This document shows, piece by piece, positions 47,471 to 58,039 of a stretch of 64,000 bases of DNA (position 1 is its first letter; the number at the start of each line of letters is the position of its first letter). A program made the position numbers and the translations under genes. Below the pieces are notes generated by a model. It worked only from the letters and a program-made list of their open reading frames with translations. It was not told the DNA's origin and searched no databases. Origin of the DNA: Platerodrilus igneus (taxonomy: Eukaryota; Arthropoda; Insecta; Coleoptera; Lycidae); NCBI GenBank assembly GCA_036346225.1, contig JARFIW010001323.1, positions 806,001 to 870,000 on the forward strand. The letters run 5' to 3'.

Positions 47471-48495
47471 TACGAGGGTTGCCTTTTATATTTTGGGATT
47501 TGAGATCAAAAATAATTATTTTTGGCAAAAGTGACTATAGTTTTTCAAAATATTTTCATGAAGACCAACACGCGCATGCATTTGAACCAATTTACAAAGC
47601 ATTTTTTCCACTTCTATTGAGGAACTTCCAAAACATGCACTTTGAACACTTTATCTGCTTCATCTGGCAAACAAATGGTTGTATGCCATTCAGAATTGAC
47701 CATTTTATGCTTTTCTAAAGGAACGATTGTGATTTGTCCAGTTTTACAGAGAAAACAGGCGAATGTTTGCTTCGAAGTGCTTCATACACGAATAACTTTT
47801 ATTGAATTTGGTTCATTTTGAAAGACTGCTGCTTTCTTTCAGGTTCATACGTGTAGATTTACGATTTGTCACCTGTCACGATGTTGTAGACCTTGTGTTT
47901 AGAAGCACTGCAATCAATTGATGTGAGCCTGTTTTTGAGCGATTGTTAAATTATGTGGTATCCAACACAAACAAATTTTTTTGACAGCCAAATGTTCATG
48001 CAGTATTGAATTAATGCTAGTCCAAATAATGCTCAAGGATGCCTCAATCTCACTGTCACATGAAAATCTTGCAGCTTCAGTTTATGCACAACATCATTGG
48101 TTTCCAGAACAACAACCGAGTTTGGATGACCTTTACAAAATTCGTTTTAACTCTAAACTGTGGCCATGATTGAAGTCGGCAAACCATTGCTAAACAGTAA
48201 TTCTTGCTGATGTTTCATCACTAAAAGTCAAAGTCAAGTTCATTGATGCACTGTTATTGGGTTTTTCCACGTCTAAAGTTGTAAAAAATAATCGCTCGAA
48301 ACTGTTTACGATTTAATTCCATTTTTGACTGAGATGAATTTATTCAAGTCACTGTAAACAACACAAATAGTGCTCACAGTTCAATACGTTGGAGCATGTA
48401 TACCTTAATAATATTAAACTTTACGATCGAAACAATAGTTGCCAGTTAGCAGCACTAGTAAACACAATTCCGAAATACAATAAGCAACCCCTGTA
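47471..48495 (-). mobile_element. mariner element with internal deletion
   Basis: Imperfect inverted ends TACGAGGGTTGCC (47471) and, on the other strand, TACAGGGGTTGC (ending 48495) match over about 33 bp and begin with TA on both sides. On the minus strand the transposase relic reads LNRKQFRAIIFYNFRRG near the right end, then KKICLCWIPHNLT, TSKQTFACFL.KTG, and then jumps from ICLPDEADKVF to VHVLEVPQ. The length, 1,025 bp, is below the usual 1.3 kb, consistent with that deletion. Confidence 0.88.
47520..48340 (-). pseudogene. mariner transposase relic (second and third catalytic D lost)
   Basis: The N-terminal helix-turn-helix region, the linker WIPHNL and parts of the catalytic domain are readable across several frames on the minus strand. 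The block that normally holds the HDNA.SH motif and the YSPDLAP motif is missing, removed by the internal deletion, so the enzyme could not cut DNA. The C-terminal words WFKCMRV and KIF are present near 47545-47580. Confidence 0.75.
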
Positions 48496-48904
48496 ATATG
48501 TATTCTTCCACCACTTGAATCTTAAGCTTTTTCTTTACATTAAAAAAAGGACCTTTTATAATGGTTATGCAAAGAAGAATTACAAAGCACATGTATTGAA
48601 GATTTCTAGCATATGTAACAGGTAAATGAATGTGATGTTTTTTAATTTACGCAGTTTTCATTGAAATGTGAGAGAAGAGATCTCCAGTAATGTCTTTCTT
48701 TATACGTTTCTTTAAACGAAAAGTATTATATGATGTTCAATATCACTTGTATCCAACTACCATCTATTGAATTCAGTTATAATGCAGAAGAAGTATTATA
48801 CAAGGACTGCTGGTAATATTTCAGGATGTAAGTAGAGTGTAGTTTTTAACATTAACAAATAAACATTCTTAAATGGACATTGTGTTGTTGAACAAAAATT
48901 ACAC

Positions 48905-49165
48905 TACATTTGATTTTCCAATGCTCCACCCAAAGGTATTACATTGGCCAGGAAAAGAGTTTTTCACCTGAAAATTTTAAATTTTGTTGCTTGCTGTTCA
49001 AGCAAGGTAGGGATCTTTAATGTGTGCAACAGGACACATGAACCGTACATTGTACCTCTCATCCGAGCAAGGGCGTATATTTGTAAAAAATGCTCGACTA
49101 ACATTTTTCTAGCAAACCGGCTTGAGATTCAAACCTGGGACTTTGGACTTAGTAGTCGCATGCAT
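48905..49165 (-). mobile_element. tRNA-derived SINE, longest copy
   Basis: The minus strand has a B-box-like CAGGTTTGAATCTC (about 49121-49134), the shared body gaaaaatgttagtcgagc, and the family 3' part (tttgggtggagcattggaaaatc). It is absent from the matching place in S2, so it inserted after the duplication. The first part of the tRNA-like head is lost. Confidence 0.65.
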
Positions 49166-49189
49166 ATCAACGAAAAAATATTTATTACA

Positions 49190-49720
49190 GCATAATCTAA
49201 AGTTATATGGTTTGAAAAATGAATTTTTAAGTTGTGAGCACTTTCGAGCAATAATTTGGTTGTATTTTCGATAGCAAAAACTGAAATGAAATGCACTAAC
49301 GATTCAAAAACTGCTTTTGGTGATGAGGCACCATTAAGAACAACTGTTTTGATGGTACCAGGAAGTTAAATTTATTCATACTACATTAGTGATGAAGTTT
49401 GCGAAAGGCAACAACAGTAACGAAAATAACAGAAAACATTGATGCCGTGACAAATGATAATAGTAGAATCGGTATGTACCATATAGGAAAATTGAGTCAC
49501 AAGAGTATTCGAAGTGAAACAAAGTAATTAAATGTTACACAATTCTTAAGTGTTAAAAAATTATGTTCATGTTGGATTTTCACAACGTTAAAAAGAAGTT
49601 TGTGTTGGATGATGTTAAGAAATGCTTAAATAATATAACTCAGGAAGATTGTTTGATATATCATATTGCTAGTGGTGATGTAGTTAGTTATATGCATCTG
49701 AAATGTATAACATATACATA
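49190..49720 (+). pseudogene. mariner transposase relic in S1
   Basis: Weakly readable in mixed frames: FGDEAPLRTTV, then ..KEVCVG.C.EMLK.. and a truncated catalytic start. It is homologous to 52040-52620 and too decayed to be functional. Confidence 0.55.
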
Positions 49721-49965
49721 AAAAAGGAATATTAATGCCAACCTTTAAATGTTATTTTATGTATTACAGTGTATTGCATTTTACACACAAAATGTATATT
49801 TTTTTATTGAATTACGAATTTAATTATTTACAAATACAAAAACTTAAAATACCACACAATTCTTATCGTTGCTTTGTCTAGTGTTGACTTTTAAATTTTC
49901 ATGGTTATGTGTTTTGTCCATAGAATAATAAAACGCTTTGCAAAGAAGTGACACTCTTCATAAAT

Positions 49966-50330
49966 TACATTGCTTTTCATGTACCAAAAGTACACGATCT
50001 TCGGCCATTATTCTGTAGGTACACAGATGCAGTGGAAAATTTAAAAACGTTGGGTTAGAAATTGCTTTAAATATTTAAATTGATTATAGCATACACAACT
50101 GCTTAATTTAGGCTCTAATGTAATAAAGAACCCTATTGAAGTGAAATTACAATGTAGAACAAGAACAGTACAATAAACTGAAGGGAGGTTGAAGGTTATA
50201 CCACAAAAAATAATACCCTACGCTAGCGTGAGTGTATTATTATTCTATGAATATACCAAGAATGGTGGATTTTAGATATCCACAAAGAAATTTGGTCTTC
50301 CTGAAAACGCTGAGTGTTACTTCTTGTTGT
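49966..50330. repeat. 365-bp interspersed repeat, copy 2
   Basis: Partner of 27585-27950. The plus frame beginning at 50232 overlaps its end and is not conserved in copy 1. Confidence 0.7.
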
Positions 50331-51636
50331 AATTATTGTATGGTTTTGACAGGAAAACCTGAACAGACAACCACACGTGATGTACAAATTTACACCAGCT
50401 CAATAGTTACGAGTTTGGGGAACTTTACAGCAAACATACGCTGTATTCTTTTGTGTTATTTGATATGTATTTATAACAAGGTGTATTGTGCTCAATCCAC
50501 TTCTGCACCACTAAAACAGTCTACATCACTAAAAAAACACTGCATGTTTTTCACTTTCAGATTTCTCATAGTAGCCTTTGTGTTCACTATAAACACTTAA
50601 GTATCAATAGCATTATTCAACTCATGTTCTGCTTTATGGCCAGTTCTGTAGACTGCTATAATTTTTTTTTATTGTTGTAATTATTTTTTGTGGTTACTTT
50701 AGAAATGAAATAAGGTATTAGATATAATCAGTTATTGCCCGGGGTCAAGATACGGTACATGGTTGTATAGGTTCTTCCTCATATTTTTTATACAAATCTT
50801 GAAGATATTCTTTATTATTATATATACTCGAAGCCGCTACGACGCAGTAACATTACCTAATATAGATGCAACGAAAGAAAGGGCCTCTTACCAACTATAT
50901 ACTGCAGGTTAAGTTCAACACATATTTACCGATACCGAAGCATTTAGGTATATATTCGACATTACATTTCGTGTGCTAACCGGTCAAAAGCTAAGAGAAA
51001 AGAGAGTGTTCGCATACTATTGCACTCCATACCTGTCATCACAATCGTATTACCCTATAGAGACAGTGTCATGTCAAATAAAAAGCAATAGTGTTAGCAC
51101 CCTGCACGATGGGACTTTTGTGCGATACTCAAAGTGTAGATAATTGTGAAAGTCAACAATATAGTTGTCCAATATCTGGCGACAACGTCAAGAAATAGTT
51201 AAATAAACAGTATGAAACCGACGTTCATGCGATGCACAGATAGTCATTTTGAGTATGCTATCTGATACGAATATATAATCATTTCTACTGTAATATTTTT
51301 CATGTATTTACATTCAGTTGGTGTATATTTATATTGTGTTTATTCTTTAGCAGTAAATTGACGTTAATTTCTATTTTGGTTTTCCTTTTACTGAAATACG
51401 AACTCGCTAACAAATAGGTACTTACAAAATACCGTAACAAGGCTTGCAAACATCCAGCACTACATTCTGATGCAGTGATTGAGCTAAATGTTTTCAAGTT
51501 GAGATGTATCATATAATTAAGCTTGAATGTCATGTATTTTACTGCAACCAGATTTTTGATAATTGACAATATTTTTTTAGTGGGGTTTAATTCGGGATAA
51601 TAATTCACTATTGAGTTGTTATACAACCCCTTAACA
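50331..51636. other. Unassigned stretch
   Basis: No gene or mobile element is recognised. A more GC-balanced patch at 50735-51250 is free of homopolymers and may be part of an unidentified element. Confidence 0.4.
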
Positions 51637-52039
51637 TGTATTCTTTGACCACTTGAATCTTAAGCTCTGTTTCTTTACATTAAACTAGAACCTCTTTTAC
51701 AATGGTTATGTCAAGAAGAATAGCAACGTAGAAGATTTGTACCATATGTAGGTGGCAGATGAATACAATATGTTTTAGTTATGCAGTTTTCATTGAAATG
51801 TGAGAGAAGAGATCTCCAGTAATGACTTTTAACGTTCTTTAAAATAAAAGTATTATACGTGTTCAACCCAATTATTCAGTTTTACTTGTATCCAACCACT
51901 ACCTGACGAATTCAGTCATGTCTAGAAAGAGTATTATACAAGGATTGCTAGTAAAATTTTAGGATGTAACTACTGTGTAGTTTTAACATCAAATAAAAAT
52001 GCTTAAACTGACATTGCATTGTTAAACAAAAGTGACAGT

Positions 52040-52880
52040 GAAAAAATATTGAACAGTTTGGTTACAGTTTAATTTGAAAAAATTGAATTTTGAAGTTGTG
52101 GGCATTTTTGAGCAATGATTTTGTATTTTCGACAGCAAAACTGAAAAGGAGTGCACTAACCATTCAGAAAAAGCTTTTGGTTATGAGGTACTATTAAGAA
52201 CAATTGTGTTTTGGTGGTACCAAAAATTTAAATTTGTTTGTTCTACTTTCAGTGATGAATTTTACGAAAAACAACCACAGCATTGATAACAACAGAAAAC
52301 ATTGATGCTGTCTCATAAATGATAATGACAGATTGGTTTGAACCATATACGAAAATTGAGTCGCACGAGTATCGAAGTGAAGCAAATTAATTAAATTCTA
52401 CATAATTTTTAAGTGTTAAAAAATTATGTTTGCATTAGGATTTTCGCAATTTGTTGAAGGTCAAAAAAAGTTTTTGTTAAACGGTGTTAAGAAATGCTTA
52501 AATAATTTAACCCAGGAACATCAAATTTGGTATATCATATTGTTAGTGGTGATGAAGATTGGCTATATGCATCTGAATCGCAACGAAACAACAATCAATT
52601 GTTTAGGTTTTTAAGGCAAAACAAAGTTTACAGATGTAAGGTGTTGCTGCATTTCCTTCATACTGTCCTGATTTAAATCCAATACCTTTTGACATTTTTA
52701 AAAATCGTTTTTTGGTTGTTAACAATTTTCAACACTCGAAGATGCTATAGCAGCATTTAGAAATATAATTTTTAGTGTACCGTCTTCTAAATTGAAAAAA
52801 TTTGCCGATGATTGATTGCATAAAAAAATGTACAGACTGTAAAGGAGGCTATTTTAAAAATCACTAAAGTAATTTTCTAA
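52040..52880 (+). pseudogene. mariner transposase relic in S2
   Basis: The frame at 52426-52614 reads KKFLLNGVKKCLNNLTQ and then ..YIILLVVMKIGYMHLN, where mariners have the GDE.WIY catalytic stretch. Further on, in another frame, YCPDLNPIPFDIF (near 52665-52705) is the family's YSPDL.P.D motif, and FADDWLHKKMY-like words (with a stop) follow. It is a different lineage from the mariner at 47.5 kb. Part of the middle is deleted. Confidence 0.7.
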
Positions 52881-53068
52881 TTCTAAACATTTTTGTCTTC
52901 TTCTAATTTCGAAATTTAGCAGCAACCCTAGTACAGCCAATTTGCCCTTGTGTGTATTTTAAAAATTATATATGAGGAAAGAATTCTGCTGCATTGTTAC
53001 AAAGCATAGCCGTATATCATTCAGGATGTCAAAATGATGGTCAAAATAAGATATTACTTTTGATTGTA

Positions 53069-54501
53069 CAGTAAGAACCCCGCTTAACGCATAGGATACG
53101 TTCCATCAAAGTGGAGAGTACTGCGAAACAGCGCTAAACGAGGCTATCTTAACATATAAATAATGGGGTTATGGGAAGATTGATAGAAAATTGGTTAGGT
53201 ATTAAATTTAATAATTATGTTTTTTTTTTAATAAAAATAAAACCAAACATTTTTTCTTACAAAAATACTTATAAATTAAAAAATATTCTAAGTCAGTCAG
53301 ATCATGCAGTCTATTATGTGTTTCCAATTTTCTGCCTTATTGTCAAGAAGGCATCTAATGTAGTTTGCGTTTTCCTTTTGCGTTTTGTTAGAAGTTGTTG
53401 ATAAGTGGATAAAGCATCTATAACACCCCGTCTTGCTTCTGAACTCCTGTCAAAATTTGGATCATTTTCAACAAATTGGTCCATAATTTCAGTTATAGTG
53501 CTCAAACTTCTTTTTACAAACGCCATCGAAAGTTCTTTTTGCTTTTCTTCGAAATCACTACTATCAATATTTTTGTTTTCTTCTTGCTCAGTTAATTCCT
53601 TGAGCTCATCATTAGAAAGACTAGCTGCTGTTTCATGAACTATTTCTTCGACGTCTTCCACATTTACCCTATCTAAACCGGTTTGTTTCACTAATTCCAC
53701 TATTTCTTTCACTATTTCATCCATATCGACAGTGTCCAATGTCTTCGTTCCTACTTAAATCTGGCCACATGTTCTTCCATACTCCTTTCAAAGATCTTTC
53801 TGTTATCTCATTCCAAGAAAGGTTTATATTTGCTACAGCATTCATGATATTGTAGTTTTTACAAAATTCTCTTATTGATGGGCTTAAGGGCATATTGCGT
53901 TCAATTTCGTCGTCAATCCATATAGACAGTCGTTTTTCCATTTCTCTATAATGTTATTTCTAGAACGGGTAATTCTAGTTGCAGAGCTTGACGTAGTTGC
54001 AGTTACCGATGACAGTACTTTTTCTTTATTCTTAAGAATTGTCCTTATTATTGAAATTGCCAAATTCAATGCAGCACTAATTTGAGATTGACGTTCACCA
54101 GAATCTAATCTTCTAATCACTTGCATTTTAGTTTCCAGTGAAATGCTTTTTCTGGTTGCTTTCTTTTCTTGTTTTTCATTATCACCCATGATAAAAACTA
54201 AAGATCATAATATTTGTCACTGTATTAATCGTTTAGTATTATTTAAATTTAGACTTACAATTATGTCAACATGTTCCAAACGATTAAAATGCATCCGCAC
54301 AGCACCGCATCAAACAAAAAACACAACTATATACTGTTTCGGATATGTTATATACATGTATGTATTTGGAAACCTAGTGCTGCACACAATTTTGGGGAAT
54401 CCCTGCAGTGCTGCGAGCAATTTTGGGGAATCCCTGGGTTGAAATAAAAGCGCTAAACTGAAACAGCGCTAAACGAAACAGCATTAAGTGGAGTCTTACT
54501 G
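53069..54501 (-). mobile_element. pogo/Tigger element with DDE core deleted
   Basis: Ends CAGTAAGAACCCCGCTTAA (53069) and, on the other strand, CAGTAAGACTCCACTTAA (from 54501) are inverted repeats flanked by TA on both sides (53067-53068 and 54502-54503). The gctaaacg/cgtttagc words recur near both ends. At 1.43 kb it is shorter than autonomous Tigger elements. It sits inside duplicated segment S2. Confidence 0.9.
53314..54189 (-). pseudogene. Tigger (CENP-B-like) transposase, core missing
   Basis: Three frames on the minus strand form the two ends of one protein. Residues from 54189 (MGDNEKQEKKATRKSISLE) hold the first helix-turn-helix (MQVIRRLDSGERQSQISAALNL) followed by a basic region. 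The frame from 53941 holds a truncated CENP-B-type second DNA-binding segment and then jumps to the C-terminal part (SWNEITERSLKGVWKNMWP). The frame 53739-53314 is the acidic tail, with VEDVEEIVHE, ending in KRKTQTTLDAFL, a PCNA-box-like QTTLDAFL. The DDE nuclease domain is absent. DNA binding might be kept, but excision would not. Confidence 0.8.
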
Positions 54502-54670
54502 TATATCTTGAAAAGTTCTTACATCAAATTGAAAACATTTTGAAACAATTTCTTAAAATGTAAAACATATACATTGTTTATTACATAAAAAAGGAATATT
54601 AATGGCAACCTTTAAATGTTATACCATGTATTACAACATATTGCACTTTAGACACAAAGTGGTATTTAAT

Positions 54671-55620
54671 GATATTTTTAAAACGATTTGAATGATTTTA
54701 AACATTAATTTATGACTATGTGTTGAACAAAGGCAACAACAAGCAGGCTTGTCATGGTAAAGTATAAATACACTGTTTAGATTCTTAAAAGGACTCGTAT
54801 TTAAGGAGTAATTAGTTAAGATTTTCTTTCCTGTGTGCTAGTATTTGAATTTAGAGTAGAGCATATGTACAAGTCGATAATTTGATTTAAAGAGTGACAA
54901 ATCTTCGGTACAGGTTTGTGGTAGTATATAAGAAAATACTTAAACCTAAATAATCAGATATGTTCAAATACGATTTTTAAGGGATTTTTATAAATTTTGT
55001 ACATAATAAGATTTAATTAGGGAGCTGTTTATTAAGAAATTAAGTTTTGCGGTGATCATCCTAGTTATAAAGAGAGATTTTTTGGACTGTATTTTTTAGT
55101 ATAAGTGAGTGATTATCCAGAAGTTATATGTTATATTTAAGATATTGTTCGTAAGGCAAAGCTGTTGTAGATGTAGTAATTAGCATTTGAAAGATTGTTT
55201 GTAAAAGAATATTTCGTATCATTCTTATTATGTCTGTTGTATGATACTAGTAGTTTTATTTGATGAGAGTTAGCAGAAATAATTAGACAGCGGGCAAATT
55301 TTAAGTATTCAGCAGAAGCAATCTTTTATTTAGGCTTGTTTAGATCGATCCGTAGTAATCTTTATAAGGCCATTGGCAATTTATAGCACTTTTATTGGTT
55401 CCCAACGTCGGGCTCACTTAAAATCATACTAACCCATGGCACTTTTATCGATGCCTAACGTCGGGCCATGTTAATCCGCAGCACTTATTGACGCCCAATG
55501 TTGGGACACATTAGTCGGAGTATTATTGTAGTTGTAGATATACTCAACTATGAGAAAGTGATACTGAAATCTGATTTTAGTACTCGTTTAATACAATACA
55601 AAAATATATAACATTTGATT
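54671..55620. other. Unassigned stretch with TATA-like site and GTCGGGC repeats
   Basis: TATAAATA at 54763 and a CAGGTTTGTGG word at 54912 resemble, weakly, the promoter-donor layout of the 13-26 kb units in plus orientation. At 55398-55510 the module cac.tttat.g.tgcc.aacgtcgggc occurs three times at about 50-bp spacing. Unit F has aacgttgggccgtc at 15602. A diverged member of that family is possible. Confidence 0.35.
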
Positions 55621-55621
55621 T

Positions 55622-55745
55622 TGTCAAAAAATTTATACCACATTTGATTTTCTAATGCTTCACCTGAAGATACTACACTGGCCAGGAGGGGATTTTTTAC
55701 CTGGAAAATTTTGAATTTTGTCGAACCCTTGCTGTTTTAAGCAAG
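55622..55745 (-). mobile_element. SINE 3' fragment
   Basis: accacatttgattttctaatgcttcacctgaag through gctgttttaagcaaggt matches the 3' part of the SINE at 48905-49165; the tRNA-like head is missing. Confidence 0.65.
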
Positions 55746-56480
55746 GTTTACATTTTACACCATTCGGCAAAACTTTTACTAAACAAAGTAAAAACAGAAA
55801 GCCTACGCATTTACAAGTGTAATTTACGTAACAAGTTTTAATCCAAACGATACCTTATCGAAATATTGGAATTAAAACTAAAATAGGGCTTAAGAGCTTT
55901 AAGAAACTAATTTCCAGATTAGACATAGAAAATATTTTTTCTAAAAATTTTTTTGACAAAGTAGTTCGACGAACAAAAATTAGAAAATTTAAAAAGTATT
56001 TTTAAAAAGCAGGGGTTTAATCCATAATGTATTAAACAAGTTTTCCATAAAAAATAATTCTCATAATGGCTAATTATCACTTAATTTTCTGGCTAGCAAC
56101 TTCGCTTTACATATAACTAAACTGTCAAAACAAATAAGAGGTGCCCTACAACGCATAGAAATTACAGCATTCTCGTCCTAGAGAACGACGTATGACGCTA
56201 GAACGATTACCCTTCCACGAGTTTCGACTAGACTAAAACAAATAAGCTTCGTTGCAATGCTGGTGTAATAAAAATGCGTCAGTAAAAAACAAAACTACAA
56301 AATCTCATTACGTCATAACGACGACACAGCTAAACGTACCAGATTAATAAAACGCAAGCAATTTTTATTCTTTCTAATCTTGCTTTATTACTAACAACTC
56401 CTTGAAATTTAATTCGTAATCCAAATTATATTTATACAAAAATAACGATCTGGATGTGGAGATGAATCTCCGCTTTCATC
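55746..56480. other. Unassigned AT-rich stretch
   Basis: No coding frame or recognised repeat. Confidence 0.45.
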
Positions 56481-57499
56481 GACTAGCCATTGCATCTTTC
56501 GAGATAAACCTATCTTGTTTGGTATCAATTAATATTAAATTTTTCTCAGCTATCCGAATCTATACATTTTTTAGATTGCGTCACCCCCCAGAGAGCTACC
56601 CTAATTTTAAAATTTTTTTACCCTTATAAATTTTTTAACCATGTGACACATCAAATTAGTCTAGAATTTTATGCAGAATCCGAATCTGCAAACAGATTTG
56701 CAATAAGACCATTCCATGCAAAGTTATACCCCTTTAAAGTCCTGAACCTCTAAATTTTGCTCTTTGCTCTATAACCTAACAAATAGTTTTCTTTGACTAG
56801 CCATTGCATCTTTTGAGATAAACCTATCTTGTTTGGTATCAATAATATTAGAATTTTCTCAGCTACCCGAATCTTTAGGAATTTCTTAGATTGCATCATC
56901 CTCCAGAGAGCTACCCTAATTTTAAGATTTTTTATCGGTAGCGATTTTATGGTCGTCCTTATAAATTTTTCAGACATACGACACATCAAATTAGTATAGA
57001 ATTTTACGCCCAATCCAAATATGCAAACAGATTTGCAATAGGATCACCCCTTACAAAGTTACACTTTTAAGTCCTAAACCTCTAAATTTTGCTTTTTGCT
57101 CTATAACCTAACAAATAGTTTTCTTTGACTAGCCATTGCATCTTTAGAGATAAACCTATCTTGTTTGGTATCAATTAATATTAAAATTTTCTCAGCCACC
57201 CGAATCTCTAGAAATTTTTTAGATTGCATCATCCCCCAGAGAGCTACCCCAATTTTAAGATTTTTTGCTGGTAGCGATTTTTAACCGTCCTTATAAATTG
57301 TTTAGCCATGCGATACATCAAACTAATCTAGAATTTTACGTCCAATCCAAATATGTAAACAGATTTAAAATAGGACCACCTCCTACAAAGTTACACATAT
57401 ACACTCTGCGCGATAAATCTTTCTCCACATTTCAGCTCACGAGATAAATCTATATTGTTTGGTATCAATTAATATTAGATTTTTCTCTGCTACCCGAGT
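56481..57499. repeat. Satellite-like tandem repeat, period 315-330 bp
   Basis: Copies start at 56481, 56795 and 57127 with gactagccattgcatctt, and share tatcttgtttggtatcaat, ccagagagctacc and aaacagatttgcaatag. A fourth begins near 57438 and stops at ctacccga, where foreign DNA enters. The copies are roughly 85-90% alike by eye. The minus frame at 56750-57013 is a satellite frame, not a gene. Confidence 0.9.
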
Positions 57500-58030
57500 T
57501 AAGGTTCGTGACTGCGAGCGGTCCTTTTTAAAAAGACTTTTTGAACTTCTTAACACATTTATTTATTGTTTTACAGAAATTAATTGGAATTTTGACAATC
57601 TTGAATGAATTAATCTAAGTCCGAAATTAATTTACTAATTGTACAAAGTGAGTTATCTACGAACTGCAATGTTAAAGCCGAACGATGGATTAACTGACTG
57701 CGAGTGGAGCTCCCGGGCCTTTTATAATATCCCTACCCCCTCACATGTCTGTGGAAACTTGCAAACCTAATGTCTGCTTACACTTGACTCTATTCATAAT
57801 ACAATGTTGTGATCTTAATTCTATTCATAACTACTTTGTTGCGAGCTTACTTCTCCGTAATCTCGGTACGTGACTGTCTGTGACCGCCTGTGACCTGACA
57901 TCTGCAGTGTCACTTATCTCTGTGCTACAAAGTAGCGCTTCCGTTCCCATGAACGTTAATAAACTGAAATGAATTGTCCTTCAATTACATTGTTGCGCAT
58001 TTTCTGATATTTCTAATAACTTCTTAATTA
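57500..58030 (-). mobile_element. LTR-like segment with core promoter
   Basis: On the minus strand TATAAAAG (57719-57728) is followed about 25-30 bp later by GCAGTCAGTT (57692-57701), an initiator-like TCAGT, and by AATAAA near 57560. The word gactgcgag.gg occurs at both 57511 and 57695. It splits a satellite monomer. This is the layout of a solo LTR, but I could not define both ends or a target duplication. Confidence 0.4.
57692..57728 (-). promoter_or_regulatory. TATA box and initiator of LTR-like segment
   Basis: TATAAAAG followed by CTCGCAGTCAGTT at canonical spacing on the minus strand. Confidence 0.45.
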
Positions 58031-58039
58031 TTAGTTTTT

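Larger units (their letters stand above)
48497..49810. repeat. Duplicated segment, copy S1
   Basis: Collinear with 51637-54670: tgtattctt..accacttgaatcttaag, gagagaagagatctccagtaatg, aagtattatac, gatgaggcaccattaagaac and ggaatattaatg.caacctttaaatg occur in the same order. S1 carries a SINE (48905-49165) and lacks the central mariner part present in S2. Confidence 0.8.
51637..54670. repeat. Duplicated segment, copy S2
   Basis: Partner of S1. It is interrupted by the Tigger element at 53069-54501; without that it would be about 1.6 kb. The end ggaatattaatggcaacctttaaatg (54590-54618) matches S1 at 49727-49752. Confidence 0.8.

Noticed and set aside
50232..50680. Two overlapping plus frames of 122 and 64 codons
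   Set aside because: The first starts inside a repeat copy whose partner at 27.6 kb lacks the frame; no motifs are seen.
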